This document shows positions 20,274-31,621 of a stretch of 64,000 nucleotides of DNA, piece after piece (position 1 is the stretch's first letter; each line of letters begins with the position of its first letter). The DNA is from Leptidea sinapis (Eukaryota > Arthropoda > Insecta > Lepidoptera > Pieridae). A program made the position numbers and the translations under genes. The notes under the pieces were generated by a model that was not told where the DNA came from, ran no database searches, and worked only from the letters and a program-made list of their open reading frames with translations. The stretch covers positions 8,308,001 through 8,372,000 of the forward strand of contig NC_066296.1 in the NCBI RefSeq assembly GCF_905404315.1. Direction: 5' to 3'.

Positions 20274-20592
20274 AGTTATACTTCTTTAGGCCCGTTATGA
20301 AAGAATGACCAGAGTGAAATTTTAAAATGCGCGCGCATCACTGTCAATTTTGTGAAGTTTGCGACATTCGTTTTTTTTTAATTCTTCGTCCATTATTAGG
20401 ACAGGCAAAGGGTTCAAGCCCATACTGCCGTATTCATTATTTAATAATTAACTATCAAAGCCATCTTTGCAAGATTTTTACAAAATTGTTCTTCCAAAAA
20501 ACGTAGAATAGCACGAGGAATAAATCATTTTAATGATTTTTGCTTCGTAAGGCCAAAGAAGTATAACTTTTTGCGTGCATACATAAGTACAC
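20274..20592 (+). mobile_element. MITE family M, copy 1
   Basis: Left AGTTATACTTCTTTAGGC is inverted at right as GGCCAAAGAAGTATAACTT. Internally it carries GCGCGCGCATCACTGTC, GGACAGGCAAAGGGTTCAAG and CATACTGCCGTATTCATTAT. An inverted copy is at 33078-33415, and the two also share GCGTGCATACATAAGTAC outside the repeat, so the true end lies further out. Confidence 0.65.
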
Positions 20593-20894
20593 ACTTTTTT
20601 TTTACTTTTTAAAATTCTTTTCTATTTACTTCATTTAGTTTACCGTTTTCCTTGTAGCTACTAAAATATCTATGAAACACATACAATATTATTAATTAGT
20701 GCATTTTTAATGGTATTAATTATTCCTGCGGTCAACTAATTAGCAAAATTATTTAACATGGTTTTAAACTTTTTGTTTATACCAAGCTATATGTATGCTT
20801 TACAATGTGTATATTATAGAATATATGATTTAAACAATACTATGAAGTGTGAACTGTATTACACCTTGGGATACCATTTCTATTTAAAATGTTG
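20593..20894. other. No feature recognised
   Basis: AT-rich sequence between a MITE and a LINE fragment. Confidence 0.4.
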
Positions 20895-21193
20895 ATTCTT
20901 CTTCTTCGGCGTTACACTCTTGTCAGAGTGGTCGTGGTCGTCACGTCGAGGTTAGTGGCCTGTTTCACAATGCGACGCCACTCGCCGCGAACTGCCGCTC
21001 TTCTCGTGCATTCATGCAGAGTACCGTCGACAGCTTGCCTCACTTGGTCCGTCCACCTCATCGGGGACCTGCCTCGTGGTCTAGTGCCCTCGACTTTACC
21101 CTGCACTATTAAGCGTTCTATGGAGTCGCTTCCACGTCGCGATACATGCCCGAAGATATGTTGATACTTAGTTTTAATTCCACTCAGCTCCAC
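20895..21193 (-). pseudogene. RTE-like LINE C-terminal fragment
   Basis: The - strand encodes KTKYQHIFGHVSRRGSDSIE, RLIVQGKVEGTRPRGRSPMR, WTDQVRQAVDGTLHECTRRA and WRRIVKQATN. The order of the GH.SRR, RPRGR.P.RWTDQ and WRRIVKQAT blocks is the C-terminal tail of endonuclease-reverse-transcriptase LINEs common in Lepidoptera. Open for about 93 codons; everything upstream, including the RT domain, is missing. Confidence 0.7.
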
Positions 21194-21194
21194 T

Positions 21195-21268
21195 TTAACA
21201 CGTATAACGCCTCTACACGAGGCATCGTCAGTAGCTGTTGACTCACCAAACGCTGGAACGAGAGTGTC
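21195..21268 (-). repeat. Dispersed repeat family Q fragment
   Basis: CGCCTCTACACGAGGCATCG, TCAGTAGCTGTTGACTCACC and CTGGAACGAGAG resemble segments at 39655-39842 and, inverted, at 57280-57432. Here it sits directly upstream of the LINE tail, so it may be part of that LINE. Confidence 0.5.
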
Positions 21269-21504
21269 ATTTTATGAAACTTAGCTTAATTACAACTAAA
21301 TATAATCATCATTTATAACATGTGGTAAAATGATCTTAGGCCGAGTCGACATGTTGTTTCGAAAGGCGGAAAAAAAAGACATGGCACGAAATAGAAAGAG
21401 TCTTTTATCTTCTTTATCTTGCATTCATTCGCCGTCTGTCTTTCTAAAGTCTATGTCAAAGTCAAATAAACATTATTCAATTATGCCTAAGCGCTTTTGA
21501 ATCG

Positions 21505-21845
21505 TCATTCAAATTCAAATATTTTTATTAAAAATAGTATGTGACATCACTTATTGAAAGTCAAAAAAACCACCACCCATTCCAAAATGAATGCCTCAGG
21601 CCTGAGAAGAATGGGCGCAACAAACTCAGCGGGCTTTTTTGTCATCAAAAATCCTTTTTACAACTAAAGTAACATTAACAAAGTAACAAAGTATCATTGT
21701 ACAATTAGACTTATTATTTAATAGCCTGAGGGCGGTCGCTCCATTCCCAATTTGTGGTATCAGTAAGAAAGTAATTTATGTTATAATAACCTTTACCACA
21801 CAAACGTTTTTTAACAATTCTTTAAATTAAATTCTTTCAATTAAA
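21505..21845 (-). pseudogene. LINE family J 3' end
   Basis: Reverse copy with ATTCAAATTCAAATATTTTT at the left, GAAGAATGGGCGCAACAAAC, AATAGCCTGAGGGCGGTCGC, then the coding tail (KGYYNINYFLTDT-like on the - strand) truncated near 21845. Confidence 0.7.
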
Positions 21846-21875
21846 TATGTAAGTTTTAAGTTATTTAAGTTTTTA

Positions 21876-22172
21876 CCAGTGGAAGGCACCTTTGCACAGG
21901 ATGCCGGCTAGATTATGGATACCACAACGTCGCCTATATCAGCCGTGAAGCAGTAATGTGTAAGCATTACTGTGTTTCGGTCTGAAGGGTGTTGTAGCTC
22001 ATGAAATTACTGGGCAAATGAGACTTGACATCTTATGTCTCAAGGTGACGAGCGCAATGGCAGTGCCGCCTAGAATTCGGTTTTTCAAGAATTCTGAGTG
22101 GCACTGCATTGTTATGGGCAGGGCGTATCAATTTCCATCAGCTGAACGTTCTGCTCGTCTCGTCCTTATTGC
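21876..22172 (+). repeat. SINE-like family A, near full length
   Basis: CCAGTGGAAGGCACCTTTGC through GTGTTTCGGTCTGAAGGGT, AGTGCCGCCTAGAATTCGG, GGGCAGGGCGTATCAATTTC to ATTGCCATTAAAAAAAG. Slightly diverged. Confidence 0.85.
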
Positions 22173-22218
22173 CATTAAAAAAAGTTTGCGAGCATTTTAC
22201 TTAAATCCACATTAACGA

Positions 22219-22503
22219 ACGGAGAACTGTAGTATAAATGAATCATACTATTATGAATATCGCGGAGCAATACTAACACAGGATATCCCTGAGGAAGTTA
22301 AAAACCTAATGGTTCACAGTTATTCTAGTACATACATAGTACAGTCATGTCGAAAGCTCTCGGCTGCATCAAAGAGACATGTGGTAATGACTGTACATCC
22401 TCCGCTGCACCATCCGGCGAATGATACAATCGAATTAGTACTGTTTCTTATGATACTTAGGGTTCATTTTTATTTGCATAAACTTGAAAATGCCACTGTA
22501 TAG
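22219..22503 (+). other. Open segment of unknown origin
   Basis: About 94 codons are open, ending with a stop at 22501-22503. They include YEYRGAILTQDIPEEVKNLM and CRKLSAASKRHVVMTVHPP. An internal ATG is at 22309. The composition resembles protein in the first two thirds. I recognise no family. It could be a transposon remnant or chance. Confidence 0.25.
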
Positions 22504-23096
22504 GTATTTGAAAACGCTTTCACAATTAATATTGTGGTAATCCACGAAGAGCGTACAGAACTAAGAAGAATAGATTACAAATAATATGAAGAACACAAAC
22601 AGTTCCATCGCAATTACGGTGTTCATTTTGTTGTTGTTCAGTTCTGTACACTGATGGAGGGAATTTAGCGAACCTGTAGTAACTAGGTAACTTTTTTTAA
22701 GAAATATGTGTTGAAATTTGAAAACTAAACCTTCTTTGTTAGGTTTAATTTGTCACTGTCACTGTCGATTGAAGTTTGCCAATATGTCAATGTTTTCCTT
22801 AGTCTATGTCCCTCTCTGCTCGTACACGGTGATTATGCCTATTTTTTCTTGTCTTCAATAAATCTATTTCCTTTTTAAGACCCTTCAATATATACCACAT
22901 GAATCTATAACATCTTACCCCGCAAATGTTAATTGCTAATAAAGACTGACTTTGTTTTTAAAAAATAGACACGAGTCCCGTGCTGTACTTAAAAGCCATG
23001 AAGTCATTGTGAAGAAGATCAGATTCAATGGCCAATATTTATCATAAATGTAAATATTATTATTTAACACTAACGTTATTTTTTTGTATATTATAG
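22504..23096. other. Putative intron, no repeat recognised
   Basis: AT-rich. It ends in a good pyrimidine-rich acceptor (TTTTTTTGTATATTATAG) directly before the putative exon at 23097. Confidence 0.4.
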
Positions 23097-23147
23097 GCGC
23101 AGAGGATGGAATGTGAAACGTCCGAATACAGGAAGCGTGGTGATCAG
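23097..23147 (+). CDS. Putative internal exon 1 of an unnamed host gene
   Basis: A 51-base segment bounded by acceptor TATATTATAG and donor CAG|GTAGGT. In phase 0 it reads AQRMECETSEYRKRGDQ, 17 charged residues with no stop. A second frame is also open, so the reading frame alone is not decisive. Phase 0 agrees with the three other + strand exon candidates at 43973, 44770 and 54747. Whether they belong to one transcript is inference. The function is unknown. Confidence 0.4.
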
Positions 23148-24777
23148 GTAGGTGTGATCATATTAGACTCTGACCAATGATTATATAAGAATAAAAAAAA
23201 ATAATAAATAAATAAAAAAAAAGAACGCATAGGGCGTCTCTCGCAAAGGTCCTAATTGTGAAGTCTTTTGACAGTAAGTAACGTTATTTCCCTATTATAA
23301 ATTTACTATTAAACAATATATGATAAATATATATATGAAAAATTTTAACGGAGTGGCCATAATTAAAAAATACATGTCAAATCAAAATGATAATTTATTA
23401 GTAAATTTTTCTCTACAGACCGTCTACAGTAATTATTTTGCCTCTTGAGATTTGCTTAAGTGAATGACTGGTACGGAGAAGTATTTAATTTCGCAAAGTA
23501 ATAAGTCCATAATAACCCCCGTGCCAATCAGACATATTATGTCTGCTCGCGGGGGGCGCGCAGAGATATTTTTTTCGTTAAATATACATAGAGTAAAAAA
23601 AGCTAAACGATATGTTACAAGAAAGATAATTTAAAAGACTATAAAAGGATTTTTTTTTATTTTAAATTTTTATCTGTGTAAAATACGACAAGCCCGCAAA
23701 ATGCGGTCAGCCGTAAAAATTATCTGTAGCAGTCGATTTAAAAACTCTTTTTTGTATTATCTATGATGTTTTAGTAACTATTCTATTACTAATTGGTAAC
23801 TCTGAAGTATGTTTTAGTTATAAAAAATTACTACATTCATTAGTAATAATCGAAATGTAATCTGTAGGTAAATCTGAAAAAATCATAAAAAAAGCATGAC
23901 AGCCCTACTTAATGCGAAATTTGTTCCAATTACGCAGTATCGGCGGTAGACAAGGATGGCAATGGCGCCACGCCGCGATGTGGCAGCTTTGGACCTCAGG
24001 GGTCTACCTTCTTATTGACAAAGTATGTCAGATTCAAAGAGAACATAGAGTACCTACCATTCTAGAAGTTTCAACTATCGGATGAAAACATTAAATATGC
24101 ATTTAAGAGAGATATATCAAATAAAGAATTAAAATGTATCAAAATATTTATGATCGAACAAATAATAACGGAATAGCAATTATTAAATTAACGACATGAG
24201 CATTATTATATCGAGTTTAAAACATTTCTTTTGTTATTTGCAACAAAAGTGCAAGTGTATCGTTTTAGATCAACATAATTGTTTTACAATAACCAATCAT
24301 CGTAATGTCCGCAGCTGTAGGTACTGTGTAGCGGCACGCGTCGATACTATTATTAAATTGGCGCACTTTTTTCCCGCGCTTGCGGTATTCGTTACAATGA
24401 CAGCTGTCATTTGTTGATGTATCGTGCACCTGTCATGTAAACGAAAATAGAAATGGATCAGCTGTTCGTGTAAAAAGTTTCTCTATTTTTAGCAAATTAT
24501 TGGCTTATTATTATTGGGTATTCTAGAAGTAATTGTTGATTATTATAAGTGATTTTAACTGTTGGAAGTAGTCTATCTTTAGATATTGCAATCACGTATG
24601 GAATTTTAAGTACCTACTGCCTGATTAATAATACTTTTAAAGTGTCTTAAGCATAATTGATATGGAATTAAAATAGCTACTACCCATGTTTCTTGTTATT
24701 ATTCATTTACAAGCCCCTCAAGAACGTTATTCCATGCCTTAGTATTTACCCAGTTCATTTATTTTATTTCGAAGTTG
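23148..24777. other. Putative intron; one GC-rich patch
   Basis: Mostly AT-rich without repeats that I recognise. A GC-rich patch at 23938-24022 has acceptor-like and donor-like edges (see findings). A palindromic ATGACAGCTGTCAT E-box occurs near 24397. Confidence 0.35.
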
Positions 24778-24843
24778 ATATCCAGCCTAACGAAACTCTA
24801 AGAAAAAAGCGATTCACTCGATTGTATGAAACGTACAGTCATT
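24778..24843 (+). repeat. Dispersed repeat family H, short copy
   Basis: GCCTAACGAAACTCTAAG, AAAAAAGCGATTCACTCG and ATTGTATGAAACGTACAGTC, the left part of the long copies. Confidence 0.6.
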
Positions 24844-24935
24844 GAAAGATTGTTTTTCCGAAACTATAGGAACTATACTGTTAAAACTAGTAGAAGATAT
24901 ATTCTGTGAAACGCATCAATATTTTCACACAAAAA

Positions 24936-25395
24936 AAGAAAAAAAAATTTTTGGGGGTTGCCCATACTCAGAACTGAATCTCAAAATTTTTTTTTTCAAT
25001 AAACTCATACGTGTGGGGTATCTGTGGATAAGTACGATTTAAATGATATTATAGTTTCTCTTATAATTTTTTTTGTTAACTGAACATATTGTTCGAGAGA
25101 CACTTCAACGTGGTAAAATGTGTGTCTCCCCTGTAACTTCTAATATAATCTAAATAAGAGAATGATAAAACTAAAAAAAATATACGATGATTATTAACCA
25201 TGCAAACTTCCACCCACAATTGGTTTAAACGAAATATAGTTAGTAGTTTTTTTTAAATAAACTGAAGTGAAAAATAATACACTTTTATTAAAATATTGAT
25301 CAAAGTTCCAACGAACTACAAGAACTTTTATATTCTGTTACTTTATGCTACAGAACCCTTCATGAGCGAGTCCGACCTGCACTTGTTTTATTTTT
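24936..25395 (-). repeat. Family G retroposon (TACGGAACCCTTCATG type)
   Basis: The right end reads TGCTACAGAACCCTTCATG and GAGTCCGACCTGCACTTG, the middle AAACTTCCACCCACAATTGG, the left TTTTTGGGGGTTGCCCATAC. This is a long dispersed repeat I know as common in Lepidoptera. It is the reverse of 31190-31621, and a short relative is at 26575. Confidence 0.65.
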
Positions 25396-25559
25396 GCTCC
25401 TTAGTGTAAATTAATGATACAAGTACACGCTACACTTCAAATGATATAAGCTAGATTACCACAGATTATAGAATAAAAAACACAAAGAGAAATCGAGAAA
25501 GTGAAAAGATTAGCATGTGGCCGTTATCGATAGAAACTGCACCAATTATGTCGGCAGAT

Positions 25560-25935
25560 TGCGTCGATCAGTGAGATGTTACATGAGCTATATGTGAAAC
25601 GTGGTAGATTGCATTTCATTGACATATCGAGTACGATGAATACATCACTCACCTTCGATTCGCAGACGATATCGGTATCATGGCAGAGACCATGGAAGAC
25701 TTAAGACATAAGCTCGATGGCCTCAATACAACTTCCCAAGGTGTTGGTCTCAAAATGAACATGGACAAGACGAACATCATGTCGAATGTCCATGTCGCAC
25801 CTACTCCCATAACAATTGGGAACTGTACTCTCGAAATCTTCGACGAGTAAGTATACCTCGGATAAACAATCCAGTTAGGCAAGTCCGATTTCGCGAAAGA
25901 AGTTCGGGAAGCTCCGTAAAAATCTTGTCTATTGG
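25560..25935 (+). pseudogene. RTE-clade reverse-transcriptase fragment
   Basis: Translation HLRFADDIGIMAETMEDLRH contains the FADD catalytic motif of RTE reverse transcriptases. It is followed by GLKMNMDKTNIMSN and ITIGNCTLEIFDE, then a stop near 25848, then a remnant of the LGQTIQLGKSNF-type segment. The upstream palm motifs are not recognisable. A decayed internal fragment. Confidence 0.75.
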
Positions 25936-26000
25936 AATGGGGTAGTTTTTATCTTTCAATAAGTGATTTTATATCCTATTTTGAATTTGAATATGAATAG
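25936..26000 (+). repeat. LINE family J 3' tip
   Basis: GGAATGGGGTAGTTTTTATC, TTTCAATAAGTGATTTTAT and TTTTGAATTTGAATATGAAT; only the terminal bases of family J, joined to the RTE fragment. Confidence 0.6.
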
Positions 26001-26397
26001 TAAAATAAGGATTTATTTGGTGATCACCTATATATTATGGTAGTGCATTAGTTTTAACTATATCTTTTTTAATTTTTTTCCAAATCGGTATTCTGTTGAT
26101 ATGCTCACCTTACGCATGCGTAAAAAATTGGCACATAATTAAGAACAAACGGTGAAAACGGAAATGGCTGCGACAAAAATTCACCCACTTTCAAAACCTG
26201 ATGCGGCACCGGAGACAGGTTGACGTCACGAGCCACGACAGCCATCCATCATGGAACCGGCTCCATCGAACGGTACAGATATAATACACAGATTCTTTAT
26301 TCGAGAGCTTTTGGACTCAGGTTTATAGAGTTAACTGCAATTTGTGCATATAATTATCAGTTTAAATTTATTTTTACAAAATCAACCTAACTGTACA

Positions 26398-26535
26398 GAA
26401 TACCTTTATTTATTTACTGTGTGTGTGGATGATGCAGCTACTGTACTCAATAACCTTTGTCTTGTATTATTTTACATTTACTTTTTTAACTTAATCATTT
26501 AAGGCATTGACAATTTGACGTTTGTATAATTTTGG
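26398..26535 (+). repeat. LINE family C 3' region, fragment
   Basis: TATTTATTTACTGTGTGTGT, TACTCAATAACC and AAGGCATTGACAATTTGACG parallel 53920-54050. Confidence 0.5.
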
Positions 26536-26574
26536 TGAATCTAGTAAGTAATTTTTTTAGAAATATAATTGAAA

Positions 26575-26735
26575 AAAAAAATACACTATTATTCAAACAT
26601 CGGTCAAAGTTACAACGTACTACAAGAACTTTTGTATTATATTACTTACTGCTACGGAACCCTTCATGGGCGAGTCGGACCCGCACTGACCATACGGTCA
26701 GACCTGAGAAGAAATTCAGCGGGCCTATTTTTTTA
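26575..26735 (-). repeat. Family G short copy with LINE J scrap
   Basis: TCGGTCAAAGTTACAACGTA, GCTACGGAACCCTTCATGGG and GAGTCGGACCCGCACTGACC are the tip of family G. They are followed by GACCTGAGAAGAAATTCAGC, a scrap of the J 3'UTR in reverse. Confidence 0.6.
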
Positions 26736-27147
26736 TTTTTCTTAGAAAATGGAAGCGATAAATGCAACAAGCAAAGCGATTAAACCAATACTTTACCTAA
26801 AATTCAAAAACAAAATATTACAGTTAACACAGAAAGAGGAACTGAAAAATTATCACAGAATTTGCCCGCCAAGATAACAGAGCACTTACAAAGAATTTCA
26901 ATGTAATTAATTCCAAATGAAGATATTATTTCCGTGTATATATTCACTACGAATTAAGAAATGGTAAATTGTATAATTTTTATTACTTTTAATTGTGTCT
27001 TTAATCGAATCCGTTTTAACCAGTCTTTACGTTATGTCTTCGACCTCGATTTGATCTGGGTCATTTGTTATCAACATTATTATGTAATTACACTGATTTT
27101 CCAATCATATGCAGCATGAGCAGTCTAGAATCATGTATCAGCCTAGC
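26736..27147. other. No feature recognised
   Basis: AT-rich sequence, no supported feature. Confidence 0.4.
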
Positions 27148-27475
27148 GAAATCTTCAAAAAGTAAAGCGATTCACTCGATTGTATGAAACGTGCAGTCAT
27201 TGATAGATTGACAGATGACGTTATCAGTTGCATATGAATAGCAAAGCAGTTCATTTTAGGTCGTCGATTGAATCGCAATAACAGTAGTTACTTGGTAGGC
27301 CCGTACGCGTAGGCTAGCGAAACTCACTAAGAAAAAAGCGATTCACTCGATTGTATGAAACATGCAGTCATTGATAGATGACGGCTATAATCTTGTAAAA
27401 AATGGATTTAGCCGAAATCCACAACGTTATAAGCAACTGTTCGCTTTCAAACTTACCAATCGCCCCAGTGTAATT
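27148..27475 (+). repeat. Two family H copies in direct orientation
   Basis: 27148-27235 and 27308-27475 both carry AAGCGATTCACTCGATTGTA and GCAGTCATTGATAGA. The second continues into AATGGATTTAGCCGAAATCC and TGTTCGCTTTCAAAC, as at 15332-15495. Confidence 0.6.
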
Positions 27476-27826
27476 ACTATTATTTTAAACTTATATCAAA
27501 TCACTGCACGTTTCATACTAAACTAAATCTCAATTTTTACTCAGTCAGCCCCGCCTCTTATTATGTAATTTTTACATCGTCGTTGGCGTGTGTCGGCTTC
27601 AATATGAGATATCTCGTTATTCAAATTTAAAAAAATCTTCAAAATCTTTGGAGCGGTGGTTTGGCACGAAAAACAGTATAGTATGATCAATCGCTCTTGT
27701 GAATCAGTTTTAATATAAAGATAATAATTGGGACAACAATATTACTACTATTTTGAGCTGAGACATAGAAACATCCGAGTGACTATCTAAATGTAAACAA
27801 CAATGAAAATCAGTGAAACTGTATTA

Positions 27827-28203
27827 ATTACTAGCTGTTGCCTGCGACCTCGTCCGCGTAGATAACGGGTTTATAAAAATGTTGTATTGAAGATTATCTC
27901 ATGTCCTATTCCAGTTCCGGTTCCCGTTTTCGCTCCCGTTCGATACATATTACATTAATCGTATTTCGAGGAAAATTGCTATGGCAAACTAAACCTACTT
28001 AGGTATAGATATAGCTCATCGACGACATTTTCAGTTTTTCATAAATCCTGCGGGAACCATGGATTTTACCGGGATAAATTGTCTATGCCCTTTCCCAAGC
28101 ACTAGTCTATCTCTGTACCAAATTTCATAAAAATCGGTTTATTATCTCCGGCGTAAAAGCGTAACAAACAAACTAACATTCACATTTATAATATTAGTTG
28201 GTA
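27827..28203 (+). repeat. Family V retroposon tail
   Basis: Starts ACTAGCTGTTGCCTGCGACC, continues with CGGGAACCATGGATTTTACC and TAAAAATCGGTTTATTATC, ends TTTATAATATTAGT. This ending is typical of lepidopteran RTE-like retroposon 3' regions. Confidence 0.65.
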
Positions 28204-28440
28204 GATTTGCAAGAGGGACATCTCAAGTCAATTTCCTAATATGGAAATATTGGGGTTGAGCAGGTTATCAACTGTAAAGTAGATCCTGTAGATGAAGCCA
28301 CAACCTGAGAGTTGAACAAAGCATACAAGATTTAGTAACGATACGTCACTCGATCGGTTAGTATAGTTGGAAAGAGCACTCGCACGGAACGCGAGAGGTC
28401 GCGGCGGGTTCGAGTCCCGCATCGTTTATAAAATTTTGTT
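28204..28440 (+). repeat. tRNA-like module with flank, copy 2
   Basis: The tRNA-like part is 28352-28427: acceptor GATCGGT/ATCGTTT, anticodon stem CTCGC/GCGAG around ACGGAAC, and box B GGTTCGAGTCC. Two extra bases sit before the T-arm. The upstream flank TTGCAAGAGGGACATCTC to GAGAGTTGAACAAAGCATAC is the same as in the copy at 35527, so the repeat unit is much longer than the tRNA part. Confidence 0.65.
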
Positions 28441-28839
28441 TTATTTGTGTAATATTAGTAGGGAAGTTACTATTGACCTAAAACAACTTCATGTAACTAC
28501 ATTATATTTAGTAACGCATCATTAAATCGCAATGAATATTTGCAACGAATAAAAGATCCAAGCTTATCACACCATTCATATGACGAAATTTTGCCAGTCA
28601 TTGTTACATCATCGTAAAAGTTTACTTGTTTTGGCTTTGTGTATTTTGGATATGCCAAATGTTATGTAATTTAAAGTAGCTAGCTGTTGTATAAACAAAC
28701 AAAAAAAACAACTAGTTTCTTTGTATTGATGATCAATACAAATAAACTAATTGAGTCATTGATAATCTAAACTTAAAATGATACAGTGAAAATAATTGAT
28801 TGATAACATAATATCCAAATTTTGCTTATACAAGTAATT
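28441..28839. other. No feature recognised
   Basis: AT-rich, no supported feature. Confidence 0.4.
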
Positions 28840-29475
28840 TTAGGTTGTTATTTGCGAAATACATTTAAAATAAAAAGAATTTCTCAAAGGACATTACAGC
28901 TTGGCACAAAAAAGATTGTGATGGATACATGCCTTCTGCTAAGGAAGTCAAACGTTAACACAAATAAAATAAAAAACAAAATTACATCAACACAAAGAGC
29001 AATGGAACGAAGGATCCTTAAGCTGAAAAAAAACAAAAAAAATAAAAGCGAAATTATAAGAAAAAAAGAACAAGCTGTCAGATGCTCTTGAATATGCTTT
29101 AAAACAAAAATGGCAGTGGGTTGGACATATCTGCAGAGTAAAAGACAAAAGATGGACACTAAAGATAACAAAATCGAAGGGGCCGTTAGGAATAAGACAA
29201 GTCGGAAGACCCAAGGGACGGTGGGTCGATGACATAAAACAGATAGCGGGAAAGGAATGGATGAAAACATGACAGGATAGAGAACAATGGAAAAATATGG
29301 AGGAGGCTTTTACCCGAAAGGGATCCGATTTAAACCAATAATTAGTATTAATTGTACTAACTTAGTTTACTTTAGAATAAAACTGTTTTAATTTAAGTTT
29401 AAATCTTATTTATACAAAAACAAAATGCAAAAAATGATTCGGAAAAAATAAAGCTGTATTATTATTATTATTTGC
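28840..29475 (+). pseudogene. RTE-clade LINE C-terminus and 3' end
   Basis: Reads STQRAMERRILKLKKNKKNK and SEIIRKKEQ, shifts frame near 29085 into DALEYALKQKWQWVGHICR, then QVGRPKGRWVDDIKQIAGKE, a stop replacing a residue after WMKT, DREQWKNMEEAFTRKGSDL and the final stop. These are the RTE C-terminal blocks. The element ends in a short ATT repeat at 29459-29471, a typical tail. At least one frameshift and one stop. Confidence 0.8.
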
Positions 29476-29639
29476 GAAAGCTTTTGATGACATTATGATA
29501 AACGAAACAAGTAAGGGTAGATCACTATTTATAAATTACACAAAAGTAGTTTTTTATTAAACAGGATGTTAATTATAATTGCATTGTATTTTGACTTTGG
29601 AAAATACAATAAAGGCCCTTTAAGTTCCTTGCTATTCTC

Positions 29640-29980
29640 AGGTCTTTGCGAAAGAGGTCACTCGTCGAATCCAACTCGGATGGGCTGCGTTCGGGAAGCT
29701 CCGTAAAATCTTCTCGTCCCAAATACCACATTGACTGAAGCCGAAGGTTTTCAACCAGTGTGTGTTGCCAGTGATGACTTACGGTACGCAGACGTGGTCG
29801 CTAACTATGGGCCTTATGAGAAAGCTCATGGTCACTCAGAGGGCAATGGAGAGGGCTATGCTCGGAGTTTCCCTGCGAGATCGAATCAGAAATGAGGAGA
29901 TCCGTAGAAGAACCAAAGTTACCGACATAGTCGAAATGATTGCGAAACTGAAGTGGCAGTGGGCTTATTATACATAGCCA
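29640..29980 (+). pseudogene. RTE-clade LINE C-terminal fragment
   Basis: VTRRIQLGWAAFGKLRKIFS, then VLPVMTYGTQTWSLTMGLMR, VTQRAMERAMLGVSLRDRIR, NEEIRRRTKVTDIVEMIAKL and KWQWA. A near-continuous open frame of about 110 codons with one early stop after IPH. It is the same family as 16362-16530 and better preserved. The protein ends abruptly at about 29975. Confidence 0.8.
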
Positions 29981-30039
29981 CTTCAAATTTAATTTAATTT
30001 TTGAAAAATTTGGAAATGCTCAAATAGAAAAAAAAATCC

Positions 30040-30865
30040 TTTCAAATTCAAATTCCAATATTTTTATTCAAAATAGGATTTAAAATCACTTATTGAACGT
30101 CAAAAACTAACACTCATTCAAAAGAGACTGCCTGAGACCTGAGAAGAATGGGCGCAAGAAACTCAGCGGGCTTTTTTTTTAAATATAAAATATGGTACTA
30201 CGGTACGTACTATAATATATCGTACAATAAACATTCATAATTAAAGAGCCTGAGGGTGTTCGCTTTATTCCCAGTCCGTGGTGTCATTAAGAAAATCGTT
30301 TATGCTATAATAACCTTTCCCACACACACGTTTTTTAACAATTCTTTTAAATTTCGTAACACATTTGTTTTGTACATTTTCTGGGATCATATTGTAGAAG
30401 CATATACATCGCCCAACAAAAGACTTACTAACTAGACCCAACCGAGTAGTAGGCATAAAAAGTTTATGTTTGTTCCTCGTGTTAACATTATGAATGTCAC
30501 AGTTTCTAGAAAAATCCTCAATGTGCTTATGAACATACAGAACATTATCAAAAATGTGTTGAGAAGCAACAGTCAAAATGTTTATTTCTTTAAATTTTTC
30601 TCTCAATGATTCTCTAGGACCTTGGTTATAATTCGAGCGAATAGCCCTCTTTTGCAGCACAAAGATAATACTAATATCGGCCGCACTGCCCCATAACAAT
30701 ATAGGACATATTACTATGAAAATAACTAAAGTATACTAATCTCGCCGTATCTATGTCAGTTAACCGTCTAATTTTCTTAACCGCATATGCTGCAGAACTA
30801 AGCCTATTCGCCAATCCGTCAATATGGTGGCCCCACTGCAATCGAGCTTTCAAACCGAACGGCGT
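30040..30865 (-). pseudogene. LINE family J C-terminal region and 3'UTR
   Basis: The - strand reads LKARLQWGHHIDGLANRLSS, AAYAVKKIRRLTDIDTARLV and YFSYFHSNMSYIVM, shifts frame near 30690, then WGSAADISIIFVLQKRAIRS, GPRESLREKFKEINILTVAS, HNVNTRNKHKLF and GYYSINDFLNDTTDWE with a stop at about 30265. This is the conserved thumb and tail of Jockey/CR1-like LINEs of Lepidoptera. The 3'UTR continues to 30040. The polymerase core is truncated away. Confidence 0.85.
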
Positions 30866-31189
30866 AATAATAAGCCTAAATCGGTGAGATATAGTTACGA
30901 ATTTCCGATGAGAAAGAAAATTCTCAGGTGCAAGTGTTGCGGTTCTTATGATCGATTGTAAGGCTTCGTTGAGATTTCATCGGGAGGCTTCGCGAGGGAT
31001 CCGGTTTCCTTACATGTCAGGCTACATATCAAGTTACCTCTTACAACAGAACATTAATTAATTATTACTACGTTTTGTTTACGTACTCTATGTTAAGTCT
31101 TCAGTTGAGTTTTTAAGAAGTCAATTTATTAGGGCAATCGACAATGGTTAATTCTTAGCAATACAGTGGTTATTTTTTTTATAAATAGC
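30866..31189. other. No feature recognised
   Basis: No motif recognised. The GC-richer part around 30950-31020 has no open splice-flanked frame. Confidence 0.35.
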
Positions 31190-31621
31190 AGTCAAGTACT
31201 AGTCGCTCTCGCCCATGAAGGTTCTAGGGCTCAGCAAGTAACAAATATAATTAAATTATTTAAATGAAAAAGGCAAAAAGCTTTGCTCAAAATCATACAG
31301 TGCAAATGAGCTCTCATCATTTATACGTAATAAAAAAATTCTTACTAGATCTCGTTCAAACCAATTTTCGAAGGAAGTTTGCATGGTATAAGGTACATCA
31401 TTTATTTTTAAGTTTCAATTCGAACCCCTATTTAATGTTTTTTTTTCTATTTTTGTGTGAAAATGTTGAAGCGGTTCACAGAATACTTCTACATACCAAG
31501 TTTCAACAGTATAGTTCTTATAGTATTGGAAAAAAGTAGCTGTGATATACACGAACAGACACACAGACATGACGAATCTATAAGGGTTCCGTTTTTTGCC
31601 ATTAGGCTACGGAACCCTAAA
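31190..31621 (+). repeat. Family G retroposon
   Basis: Starts GTACTAGTCGCTCTCGCCCA, AAGGTTCTAGGGCTCAGC, then GAAGGAAGTTTGCATGG, GTGATATACACGAACAGACA, AGGGTTCCGTTTTTTGCCAT and ends CTACGGAACCCTAAAAA. The 91-codon open frame inside has no recognised domain and is probably chance. Confidence 0.65.

Noticed and set aside
28884..29270. The 128-codon - strand open frame
   Set aside because: A phenylalanine/leucine-rich shadow of the lysine-rich RTE tail on the + strand.
31264..31539. 91-codon frame in family G
   Set aside because: Lies wholly inside a dispersed non-coding repeat; no domain.
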